From: an uncultured Clostridia bacterium
GTDB taxonomy: Bacteria; Bacillota; Clostridia; TANB77; CAG-508
Reading direction: 5' to 3'
Assembly: GCA_947589135.1 (NCBI GenBank)
Contig: CANPZT010000051.1
Span: 1-8,852 of the forward strand
Length of the DNA stretch: 8,852 bases
Shown here: positions 1 to 7,171 of the stretch, in pieces
Position numbering within the stretch: the first letter of the stretch is position 1
Layout: every line of letters begins with the position of its first letter
Position numbers and translations under genes: made by a program
The notes under the pieces: model-generated
The model's input: only the letters and a program-made list of their open reading frames with translations
Database searches by the model: none
What the model was told of the DNA's origin: nothing

Positions 1-74
1 TTCTCTATGTGGTTGGCGATATGTACCTCCACTTCGGACTTTCACCGATTAGCTAAACGACATGCCTGTCGTAC
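1..74 (-). mobile_element. 5' end of a probable group II intron (partial, runs off the window)
   Basis: Read on the minus strand, this stretch begins GTACGACAGG, close to the group II intron 5' consensus GUGYG. It then has a short stem-loop (ACGACA/TGTCGT around GGCA) and TTAGCTAATCGGTGAAAGTC, which resembles the GGUGAAAGUCC segment I remember from domain I of bacterial group II introns. The segment is visibly richer in G+C than the rest of the window. It starts directly after a hairpin and T-run (76-114), which is where class C group II introns typically insert. The reverse transcriptase/maturase gene would lie beyond position 1. This is recognition from memory, not an alignment, and only about 74 bases are visible. 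Confidence 0.5.
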
Positions 75-75
75 C

Positions 76-114
76 AAAAAATGAGACAAATGAGGACTGT
101 CCCCATTGTCTCAT
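76..114 (-). terminator. Rho-independent terminator / palindrome after the surface-protein gene
   Basis: On the minus strand, ATGAGACAA (114-106) pairs with TTGTCTCAT (89-81) over nine perfect base pairs. The interior is partly paired and contains GGGGACAGTCC. Five T residues (80-76) follow at once. It starts 6 bases past the TAG stop at 121-123, so it fits termination of the surface-protein gene. The T-run exists only for the minus strand. The GGGGACAGTCC core with GAGACA arms resembles palindromes that recur in Firmicute genomes, so the hairpin may also be a dispersed repeat. Confidence 0.65.
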
Positions 115-120
115 CTTAAA

Positions 121-3100
121 CTATATTACATACTTTTTAATTAGTATAATTCCTCCTGCTATTGTAATTAGTATAACAAATCCTATTGTAAAGAATATTC
201 TTATTTGTCCTGTACTTATTGATAGCATTACTGGTGCATCGTCTATATCATCTTCTCCTTGCTTTTTGTTGTCTGGTGTTGAATCTTTATCTGGTAGTCC
301 ATATTCATTATAGTCTTTTGATATTTCTGCTGTATTAGTTTTCGCTCCCATATTATCTGCATTATTGATCCATGTAAGTACTACTTCAATGTCTGCATAT
401 TCTCCTGGTTTTAATAATTTGTTTTCTAATAGCTTTGTTGAAATTACATTGTTTCCTTCATCTGTCCATCCTGGATTATCTGAAGCTACAAATTTTAATC
501 CTTGTGGAATATAATCTGTTACTTCTTTTGCATATCCTTCAATATCACCTTCATTGATTACTCTAATTGAATATTTGAATTTGACTGTAACTTGATCTAG
601 TTTCTTTCTGTTTAACTCTACTTTTACAACTTGTTCTGGGTCATCATATGGTTTATGTCCTGTATTTGTTATAGTTTGACTTCCATTATCAATAACAATT
701 GCTTGTGTTACCCATTTTCTTAGTGCTAAGTCAAATTCTTTTAGTTCGATGTATTCTTTATCTTGGTCATCTTCCCCTTCATTCCATTTATCTGGTATAG
801 AGTCTTTATCTTCTACATCTTTTCCATTTTCATCACTATCATTAGATATTTGTGCTGAATTTACTATAACTTTACTATATGAATTTGGCTTTGTTACTTT
901 AAATGCTACTTGTACATCTTTATGAGCTGGATTTGTTTCGTTTATTTCTCCATCTGGATTAAATTCTTTTAATAAATTTGCTCCTTCTGATTTTTCTTGT
1001 TCTTTTGATAGATAATCTGTTGTTATTTTTACTGCTTCTGAAACTTTTGTTGTCTCTTTTCCATCTTTATCTATCATTTTCCATCTCATATTTTTATTTG
1101 TTTCATTTTCTGGTAAAAATTCTAGTCCTTCTGGTATATCATCTGTTATTTCTTTTGCATATCCTGCAATTTCACCTTCATTAAATACTCTAATTGTATA
1201 TATAACTACATCATCTGTTTTTACCATTAATGGATCTTTACCATGTTCGTATTTAATACTTCCATCTTCATATTTTACTTGTGGTATTCTTGTAGTTACA
1301 TCTTTGTCTGCTATTTTTGTAATGAATTTTCTTAATGCTAAGTCAAAAATTTTCTCTGGCTCTTGTTCTTCTTCTAATTTAATGTATTCTCTATCTTGGT
1401 CATCTTCTCCTTCATTCCATTTATCTGGTATAGAGTCTTTATCTTCTACATCTTTTCCATTTTCATCACTATCATTAGATATTTGTGCTGAATTTACTAT
1501 AACTTTACTATATGAATTTGGCTTTGTTACTTTAAATGCTACTTGTACATCTTTATGAGCTGGATTTGTTTCGTTTATTTCTCCATCTGGATTAAATTCT
1601 TTTAATAAATTTGCTCCTTCTGATTTTTCTTGTTCTTTTGATAGATAATCTGTTGTTATTTTTACTGCTTCTGAAACTTTTGTTGTCTCTTTTCCATCTT
1701 TATCTATCATTTTCCATCTCATATTTTTATTTGTTTCATTTTCTGGTAAAAATTCTAGTCCTTCTGGTATATCATCTGTTATTTCTTTTGCATATCCTGC
1801 AATTTCACCTTCATTAAATACTCTAATTGTATATATAACTACATCATCTGTTTTTACTAGTAATGGATCTTTACTATGTTCGTATTTAATACTTCCATCT
1901 TCATATTTTACTTGTGGTACTCTTGTAGTTACATCTTCATCTGCTATTTTTGTTATGAATTTTCTTAATGCTAAGTCAAAAATCTTGTTTGGTTCCTGTG
2001 GTTCATCTGGTTTCACATAGACTTTTTCAAAATCATCATCATCTTGTTGTCCTGGAATATATTCTCCTGTTTCATTATTTTTATATGATGGTAATTCCTC
2101 ATCTTCTGGTATACTAACATTATTTGCTTGTGAATCTCTATCTGTTATATCTTTTTTACTTTCATCTTGATATTTTGTTATATCTGCTATATTAGTAATA
2201 TTTTCATTAGCTTCAACTGTGTCTTTTACTTTACACATAATTTTTAGTTCTTTGTTATTATATGCCAACACATATTTTCCTGCCTCATTTTTTGTTGCTT
2301 TTGTAATTTTATGATCATTTAAATATGTTGTTGTAACTGTTCTTCCATTATCTGATGTAGTCCATCCATATTCATTATTAAAATCTCCTTGAACAAATTC
2401 TAAATATGGTGGTAGGTGATCTTTAATTTCACTTGCATATCCATCTAAATCGCCTTCATTATAAACCCTTAACATATAAATTACATAATCACCTTTTTTT
2501 ACAAGAACAGGTTCTTTAGTATGATTATAAGTAGCTGTTGTAATTAGATTTCCATTTTCATCTTGTGTATTTAATTTTTCTGTATCTACAACTGGTGACC
2601 TCTTATATGTTCCATCTCTATTTTTTAAATATTCACTTTCTTCAATGTTTGTATCACTACTTACTGCTATTATAAATTTTCTTAATGATAGGTCAAATGA
2701 TGTTAATGTAATATTGTCATAGTCTTCGTCATCTTCTTTATATATTGCCCATTTATTATTTTCATCATAATATTTGTTGTCTTGTTCTTTTTTCCATTGT
2801 TCTGTATCTGAATCTCTATCATTAATTTCATTTCCCTCTTTATCTGTATCTCCTGAGATTTCAGCTTCATTTCTAATTATTGTTCCAGTAACATTATCTG
2901 CTACTACTTTTAATTTTATAGATACTTCTTTAGACTGAATATCTTCTTTTGTTTTTGTTCCATCATTTTTTCCAAAAGCCTTAATTAAGTTTGTCTCTGA
3001 TGTTAATCCTCGTGCCTTTGATAAATAGTCTGTTGAAACTTGAACAATTTTATCATCTTTATATTCAAAATCTCCCCATAAATAATTTTGGTTAAATTCT

Positions 3101-4767
3101 ATTGCTTCTTTTTCTGCTTGTGTTAAATTATTATTATTTTGTAAATCTTCTCCATCATCTTCAGACCATAAAAATTCTAATCCTTCTGGAATGTCTTCTG
3201 TTATTTTTGAAGCATATCCATCTAATGTTCCTTCATTATATATTCTAAATGTATATGTAACAATATCCCCTTTTTTTACTTGTACTGGGTTTTTATCTAA
3301 TTTATATTCTCCTGTTGTTACTAATTTTCCATTATCTGTTGTATTTAATTTACTTACATTTACATCTTTAATTCTTTCTGGTACTTCTTGATTATTAACT
3401 TTTGTAATTCTTTTTATTAATTTTAAATCGAATGATTCTGGCATTAAAACTACTTTTTCAAAGTCATCATCATCTTCGTAACCTTGATAATAAAAATCTG
3501 AATCTGATAAATTTTCTTTGTTACTATTTCCCTTATAATCTGAAATATTGTCTTTTTTTACGTTTGGAGGAGTAGTTGCTGGCTTTGAATCTCTATCTGC
3601 ATTTTCTTGATTTTCTATTGTAATATTACTTTCACTATCTACTTCTTCTGCAATCCATGCTACATTTGTTAATATTTGACTATTGTTGTGAGTATCTGGT
3701 TTAGCTGTTACTTGGCATTCTATTTCAATCGTTTCCGAATCTAAATTTTGTCCAACTTTATATGGGTTTAAATTTTCGTTATTACTATTTCTTTCTAATA
3801 TTAATTTATTCTCACCATTTTCATCATAAGATTGCTCTTCGACTTTGAAATTTCCACTAACTACTCTAACATATTTTAGTCCTGCTGGCAATTGATCAAC
3901 AATTTTTGTTGCTCTACCTGCTTTTTCTCCTTCATTATAGATTGTAATTTTATATGTAACTTTATCGCCTGTTTCTACTGGTACAGGATCTTTTTTATGT
4001 TTATAACTTGCTGTTGTTGTTGTTCCTGTTGTTCCTGATTTTAAAGTATCTTTTTCTATTTTTGGTTCTCTTGATTCATTTCCATTTAGTTCTTTTTCAT
4101 TTATTTTTGTAATGTATTTTCTTAAAGCTAAGTCGAAATTCTTTTTTTCAGTAGTTAATGTAATAGGAACTGATTTTTTTTCTTTTTCTGGTATTACTAC
4201 TGGTTGTGCATTATTATCTGTACTTGATCCCCATAATGTTAATTTTGTATTACTATATTCTGTCGTTATTGTTAGTTTTAAATTAGAAATTGTAACATCA
4301 CTTTGAGGTATAGATAAATAAAATTCTTTTCCTGCTAATTCTTTTATATTATTTAATTCTGTATTTATGTTTTGTTTTCCTTCATCTAATAAATTTACAG
4401 ATTGAATATTATTATCGCCATCTTTTACTTCAAGCCTAATTGTATATAGTGTGCTATTTCCTGTTTCACTAAATTTTATTGGTCCTACAATATAATTACC
4501 ATTGCTATTTTCATATTTTAAAGTAGTTGTATCAATTTGTGTTGGTTGTTCTGATGAATTTGTTGAATAATTTTTTGCTTTTTCTTTTGCAGTATCAATC
4601 AAATAATTGTATAATATATCAGCTTGTTCATTTTTTTGTGCTCCGTATTCCGTTATTTGCATTTCCATCTTCGTCTGGATCAAAAGATGAAAAAGCTTCA
4701 TATGTGTTTCCATCTGTTGTATAATATAACCAATTTTCATCTTTTTGCGTATTGTCGAATACATCAT
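121..4767 (-). CDS. Main (3') part of giant repetitive surface adhesin: linker, six DUF11-like repeats, C-terminal membrane anchor
   Basis: This open frame of 1548 codons is the continuation of the thioester-domain gene (4628-5425) in a frame displaced by +1. Its first roughly 45 codons (4767 to about 4633) overlap that gene and look non-coding; real coding probably begins around 4635 with NEQADILYNYL. If one base is removed, the joined protein is 1767 residues. Six repeats begin with FDL[AKS]L[RI]K at frame residues 211, 446, 691, 930, 1141 and 1345. Each has an NEG[EDT]..GYA-like motif (NEGEKAGRA in the first), then a DxLP[AEP]GL or closely related strand (DUF11-like), an N-x-A strand and a terminal D[RK]DS motif. 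Acidic linkers (DDDDFEKV occurs twice) join some repeats. The end has one hydrophobic segment (about 1522-1543) and a short KKYVI tail, but no LPXTG. Repeats 4 and 5 are nearly identical. The role as a surface stalk is inferred. Confidence 0.85.
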   Translation of the reverse strand: MMYSTIRKKMKIGYIIQQMETHMKLFHLLIQTKMEMQITEYGAQKNEQADILYNYLIDTAKEKAKNYSTNSSEQPTQIDTTTLKYENSNGNYIVGPIKFSETGNSTLYTIRLEVKDGDNNIQSVNLLDEGKQNINTELNNIKELAGKEFYLSIPQSDVTISNLKLTITTEYSNTKLTLWGSSTDNNAQPVVIPEKEKKSVPITLTTEKKNFDLALRKYITKINEKELNGNESREPKIEKDTLKSGTTGTTTTASYKHKKDPVPVETGDKVTYKITIYNEGEKAGRATKIVDQLPAGLKYVRVVSGNFKVEEQSYDENGENKLILERNSNNENLNPYKVGQNLDSETIEIECQVTAKPDTHNNSQILTNVAWIAEEVDSESNITIENQENADRDSKPATTPPNVKKDNISDYKGNSNKENLSDSDFYYQGYEDDDDFEKVVLMPESFDLKLIKRITKVNNQEVPERIKDVNVSKLNTTDNGKLVTTGEYKLDKNPVQVKKGDIVTYTFRIYNEGTLDGYASKITEDIPEGLEFLWSEDDGEDLQNNNNLTQAEKEAIEFNQNYLWGDFEYKDDKIVQVSTDYLSKARGLTSETNLIKAFGKNDGTKTKEDIQSKEVSIKLKVVADNVTGTIIRNEAEISGDTDKEGNEINDRDSDTEQWKKEQDNKYYDENNKWAIYKEDDEDYDNITLTSFDLSLRKFIIAVSSDTNIEESEYLKNRDGTYKRSPVVDTEKLNTQDENGNLITTATYNHTKEPVLVKKGDYVIYMLRVYNEGDLDGYASEIKDHLPPYLEFVQGDFNNEYGWTTSDNGRTVTTTYLNDHKITKATKNEAGKYVLAYNNKELKIMCKVKDTVEANENITNIADITKYQDESKKDITDRDSQANNVSIPEDEELPSYKNNETGEYIPGQQDDDDFEKVYVKPDEPQEPNKIFDLALRKFITKIADEDVTTRVPQVKYEDGSIKYEHSKDPLLVKTDDVVIYTIRVFNEGEIAGYAKEITDDIPEGLEFLPENETNKNMRWKMIDKDGKETTKVSEAVKITTDYLSKEQEKSEGANLLKEFNPDGEINETNPAHKDVQVAFKVTKPNSYSKVIVNSAQISNDSDENGKDVEDKDSIPDKWNEGEDDQDREYIKLEEEQEPEKIFDLALRKFITKIADKDVTTRIPQVKYEDGSIKYEHGKDPLMVKTDDVVIYTIRVFNEGEIAGYAKEITDDIPEGLEFLPENETNKNMRWKMIDKDGKETTKVSEAVKITTDYLSKEQEKSEGANLLKEFNPDGEINETNPAHKDVQVAFKVTKPNSYSKVIVNSAQISNDSDENGKDVEDKDSIPDKWNEGEDDQDKEYIELKEFDLALRKWVTQAIVIDNGSQTITNTGHKPYDDPEQVVKVELNRKKLDQVTVKFKYSIRVINEGDIEGYAKEVTDYIPQGLKFVASDNPGWTDEGNNVISTKLLENKLLKPGEYADIEVVLTWINNADNMGAKTNTAEISKDYNEYGLPDKDSTPDNKKQGEDDIDDAPVMLSISTGQIRIFFTIGFVILITIAGGIILIKKYVI
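736..1347 (-). repeat. Tandem repeat unit 2 (adhesin repeat 5)
   Basis: This is the second copy of the 633-bp duplication, offset by exactly 633 bases from 1348-1980. It is slightly shorter (204 residues) because the following repeat starts sooner. The 449-base block 776-1224 is identical to 1409-1857. At protein level only a few residues differ, for example DEDVTTRV versus DKDVTTRI, HSKD versus HGKD, and PLLV versus PLMV. The lack of silent differences means recent duplication or ongoing gene conversion. Confidence 0.95.
1348..1980 (-). repeat. Tandem repeat unit 1 (633 bp, adhesin repeat 4)
   Basis: This is the upstream copy, in gene direction, of a 633-bp (211-residue) tandem unit encoding an IFDLALRKFITKI repeat. 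Its partner is 736-1347. Positions 1409-1857 match 776-1224 base for base, including third codon positions. One mismatch (1408/775) separates this block from further identity on its low-coordinate side. The differences are concentrated in the first roughly 40 residues and the acidic linker. Confidence 0.95.
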
Positions 4768-5425
4768 CAGTATTTTCAGAATTAGTAAAGTACCATAAAG
4801 CTGCTTGTTGTACTGCCTTTATATCATCTCCATTTAGAATTCCTTCTTCTTCATAATCTTCTAAATCAATACCTGCTTCTTGCAATAAAGCTTTTCTATC
4901 TGTTTCTGTCCCTTTGATATAGAACATATCTAACATTGCCAAAATTGCATCATACCTGTTAACTTCTTCATCATCTACTGTAACGTTACTATCTATAACA
5001 TCGCTTAATGCTGTAACTTCACTTTTTATTGTATCTTTTTCTGTTTTCATATCAAAATATTTATTATATGTTTGCCTATCGCCTGTTTTTTTAAATCCAA
5101 CTCCTGATTTCAAACAAAATATGCTTTTATCTGATGAGTAATTATTTTCATTACTATTACTACTATCATATTCTACAATATTCCATATTACAGCTGCATT
5201 AATTGTATCTGGTGTATTTGCTGTTTTAGGATTTCCAATAGCATATCCTAAATATCCTTTTTCATTTCTAGAATTAATTTTTACTTGATCTCCTGACATT
5301 AGTGCTGTAATTCCTAAATGCAGTTGTGATTGAGTTGTAGTAGCATATGTAATATTTTGTGCAATAAAAAATATACTAAACATTATTGAAATAATACTGC
5401 CTATTAGAATTCTTTTTAGCTTCAT
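4628..5425 (-). CDS. N-terminal part of surface adhesin: signal peptide and thioester domain (frame broken at 3' end)
   Basis: 265 codons, ATG at 5425 with a ribosome binding site AAGGAG eight bases upstream. Residues 1-28 form a signal peptide: KLKR, a hydrophobic core, and probable cleavage after TYA. The rest matches the Firmicute thioester-domain adhesin pattern: Cys104 in SIFCLKSG and the Gln206/207 block VQQAALWYFT, which in this family form an internal Cys-Gln thioester that covalently captures host or surface targets. The domain should end with a helix like NEQADILYNYLIDTAKEKA, but that sequence is encoded in the +1 frame. Here the frame ends ...STKK-TGA right after seven A residues. 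The simplest reading is one extra A in that run. A pseudogene, a sequencing error, a phase-variable tract or a programmed +1 shift at AAA-TGA are all possible. The thioester chemistry is family knowledge. Confidence 0.85.
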   Translation of the reverse strand: MKLKRILIGSIISIMFSIFFIAQNITYATTTQSQLHLGITALMSGDQVKINSRNEKGYLGYAIGNPKTANTPDTINAAVIWNIVEYDSSNSNENNYSSDKSIFCLKSGVGFKKTGDRQTYNKYFDMKTEKDTIKSEVTALSDVIDSNVTVDDEEVNRYDAILAMLDMFYIKGTETDRKALLQEAGIDLEDYEEEGILNGDDIKAVQQAALWYFTNSENTDDVFDNTQKDENWLYYTTDGNTYEAFSSFDPDEDGNANNGIRSTKK

Positions 5426-5433
5426 AAAATTCT

Positions 5434-5440
5434 CTCCTTA
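5434..5440 (-). promoter_or_regulatory. Ribosome binding site of the adhesin gene
   Basis: On the minus strand TAAGGAG lies eight bases before the ATG at 5425. It supports this start, which is immediately followed by a signal peptide. Confidence 0.8.
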
Positions 5441-5602
5441 CTTATTTATAAAAATAGTTTTCCTGTATAATATTTTACTCCTTTTTATTTTTTAGTCAAT
5501 ACCTTTATTTTCTATGTTTTTTTTGTATATATTTTTTAGTTTCTATCCTTTTACGGAAAGTCACTTTGCTACATTCTTAATAAAAAAAATACTTATATTA
5601 CA

Positions 5603-5631
5603 ATTATATTACATTTTTGTCTTGTAATCAA
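5603..5631 (-). promoter_or_regulatory. Sigma-A-type promoter of the adhesin gene
   Basis: On the minus strand there is a -35 box TTGATT (5631-5626), a 17-base spacer and a perfect -10 box TATAAT (5608-5603). Transcription would start near 5596, giving a leader of about 170 bases before the ATG at 5425. A second, weaker candidate lies inside that leader: TTGACT (5499-5494), 17 bases, AAAATA. Confidence 0.65.
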
Positions 5632-5746
5632 CATTTTTCATGATTAATTGACTTTTTTATTGTTTTCCGTAGTCTCTTCCTAATTTGAATATATATGTAT
5701 ATCATATTTCAATTATTAATTTCATATATTTTGATAGGTGATTTCA

Positions 5747-7030
5747 ATGAAACATGATTTTTTAACATTTTCATTTAAAATTTTTACGTTATTTCTAATT
5801 ATATTCTTCTTACTGTCTTATAACATAAATGTTTTTGGAGATGATATAGAAATTGATGAAAATGTCTATACTCAATTAGATGATTCATCAATAGCTACTT
5901 CCTCTAATAAAAACTCAAATAATCTAAATTTAAATGCTCGCTCTTGTGTTGTTTTTGATAGAGTAAGTAAGCAAGTTATATATGGAAAAAATGAATATAA
6001 TAAAGTAAAAATGGCTTCTACTACTAAAATAATGACAGCAACCATTGTTTTAGAAAAAATGAATTTGAATGAAACTATCGAAGTATCAAAAAAAGCTGCC
6101 AACACAGGGGGATCTAGATTAGGGTTAAAAACCGGAGATAAAATTACAATTCTCGATTTATTATATGGATTAATGCTATGTTCTGGTAATGATGCTGCTG
6201 TTGCTCTTGCAGAATGTACAGCAGGTAGTGTACAAGATTTTTCAGTTTTAATGAATGAAAAAGCATTAGAATTGGAACTTACAAATAGTCATTTTGAATC
6301 TCCTCATGGATTAGATTCAGATGAACATTATACAACTGCATATGAACTTGCAAAATTATCTGATTATGCTCTTAAAAATAAAATGTTTGCTCAAATTGTA
6401 GGGAGTCAGAATCATACTATTACATTAAATGGGCAACCCAAAAATTTATCTAATACTAATGAGTTATTAGGAAACTTAAATGGTGTATATGGTATAAAAA
6501 CTGGTTTTACAAATGGAGCCAATCGATGCTTGGTAACAGCTTGTAAACGAGGAAAAATGGATATTATATGTGTTGTTCTTGGATGTGATACTAAAAATTT
6601 TAGAACTCAAGATAGTAAAAAATTAATTGAGTATACTTTTGAAAATTTTGAATATGTCAATATAGAGGAATTAATACTCAAAAAATTTGAAAATTGGAAA
6701 TCGGAAAATGAAAATTATATTTCTATAAATAAAAGCTCCAGTAACAATATTGAACTTTCAATTTGTAAGTTGGAAAATCCTATAATTCCTTTAAATAAAG
6801 AAATTGTTAATAATATAGATTTTATAATTAATGTAGAAAAGTTTCTTGATGCTCCTATAAATCAAGGCGATGTTGTTGGTAATATAAGTGTATTTTCTAA
6901 TTCAATAAATATTTGTAATACAAATGTTATTATAAATAATTATGTATCAAAGAAAAATTCTATTGATTACTTATATTCATTTTTTAAAGATTATTGCACT
7001 ATTCTTTCAAATTATAATAATTTTTTATAA
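5747..7030 (+). CDS. dacF: D-alanyl-D-alanine carboxypeptidase, DacF/PBP5 type (peptidase S11)
   Basis: 427 residues. The three active-site motifs of serine-type penicillin-binding carboxypeptidases are all present and correctly ordered: S-T-T-K (Ser91, Lys94) in MASTTKIMTA, S-G-N (146-148) in LCSGNDAAVALAE, and K-T-G (251-253) in GIKTGFTNGANRC. In this family the enzyme removes the terminal D-Ala from peptidoglycan pentapeptides outside the membrane, which limits cross-linking. Residues 1-31 are a signal peptide with a long hydrophobic core. Residues from about 300 on fit the beta-rich C-terminal domain, and the last roughly 20 residues may be an amphipathic membrane anchor. I chose ATG 5747 because AGGTGA (5736-5741) sits five bases upstream; a GTG at 5738 lies inside that binding site. 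It is transcribed away from the adhesin gene and ends at a strong terminator. The symbol dacF rather than dacA is by resemblance. Confidence 0.9.
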   Translation: MKHDFLTFSFKIFTLFLIIFFLLSYNINVFGDDIEIDENVYTQLDDSSIATSSNKNSNNLNLNARSCVVFDRVSKQVIYGKNEYNKVKMASTTKIMTATIVLEKMNLNETIEVSKKAANTGGSRLGLKTGDKITILDLLYGLMLCSGNDAAVALAECTAGSVQDFSVLMNEKALELELTNSHFESPHGLDSDEHYTTAYELAKLSDYALKNKMFAQIVGSQNHTITLNGQPKNLSNTNELLGNLNGVYGIKTGFTNGANRCLVTACKRGKMDIICVVLGCDTKNFRTQDSKKLIEYTFENFEYVNIEELILKKFENWKSENENYISINKSSSNNIELSICKLENPIIPLNKEIVNNIDFIINVEKFLDAPINQGDVVGNISVFSNSINICNTNVIINNYVSKKNSIDYLYSFFKDYCTILSNYNNFL

Positions 7031-7066
7031 TTATCTTAATATACATAGATACTACTAAAAAATATA

Positions 7067-7100
7067 AACTCACAGATATAGTCTGTGAGTTATATTTTTT
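7067..7100 (+). terminator. Rho-independent terminator of dacF
   Basis: AACTCACAGA (7067-7076) pairs perfectly with TCTGTGAGTT (7082-7091) around a five-base loop, and is followed by TATATTTTTT. An A-rich stretch before the stem (about 7057-7062) gives a T-run on the other strand, so it may also stop leftward transcripts. Confidence 0.9.
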
Positions 7101-7131
7101 GAATTATTTTTAATAAATATTTAAAATTTGT

Positions 7132-7163
7132 AAAAAAAAGAACCTCAAACTATTGAGATTCTT
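7132..7163 (-). terminator. Rho-independent terminator of acpP
   Basis: On the minus strand AAGAATCTCAA (7163-7153) pairs with TTGAGGTTCTT (7148-7138), with one T-G wobble and a four-base loop. A run of T residues follows (7139-7132). It begins 8 bases after the acpP stop. Confidence 0.85.
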
Positions 7164-7171
7164 TTACTTTT

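Larger units (their letters stand above)
5426..5746. other. Divergent intergenic region between adhesin and dacF
   Basis: A 321-base AT-rich region with no plausible coding sequence. It holds the adhesin promoter and its leader. Two short inverted repeats share nearly the same centre (about 5612): TACGGAAA at 5552-5559 with TTTCCGTA at 5664-5671, and ATTACAA at 5597-5603 with TTGTAAT at 5622-5628. They bracket and overlap the adhesin promoter and might be operator half-sites. On the plus strand the best dacF promoter guess is TTGACT (5648-5653), 16 bases, then a poor -10 TAGTCT, which is not convincing. Confidence 0.5.

Noticed and set aside
62..313. Small plus-strand protein at the left end
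   Set aside because: It runs through the terminator palindrome and is antisense to the adhesin C-terminus, and it lacks a ribosome binding site.
978..1184. Plus-strand open frame, repeated identically at 1611-1817
   Set aside because: It is the antisense shadow of the duplicated adhesin repeats. The low-complexity Leu-rich translation and exact duplication follow from the tandem repeat, and no ribosome binding site supports it.
736..1980. CRISPR-like or satellite array
   Set aside because: The repeats are two long in-frame protein-coding units with no short spacers.
4628..4630. TGA read as Trp (code 4), rescuing the adhesin frame
   Set aside because: Reading through TGA stays in the wrong frame and does not recover the thioester-domain end. 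Trp is encoded by TGG in these genes.
4633..4767. The start MMYSTIRKKMK at 4767 as the true start of a separate 1548-residue protein
   Set aside because: It lies within the coding part of the thioester domain, has no signal peptide, and the joined frame gives a complete domain instead. It is an artefact of the frame displacement.
5738..5746. GTG at 5738 as the dacF start
   Set aside because: The GTG is part of the AGGTGA ribosome binding site for the ATG at 5747 and has no binding site of its own.
5872..6105. Minus-strand open frame inside dacF
   Set aside because: It lies opposite the active-site region of a well-supported gene and has no features of its own.
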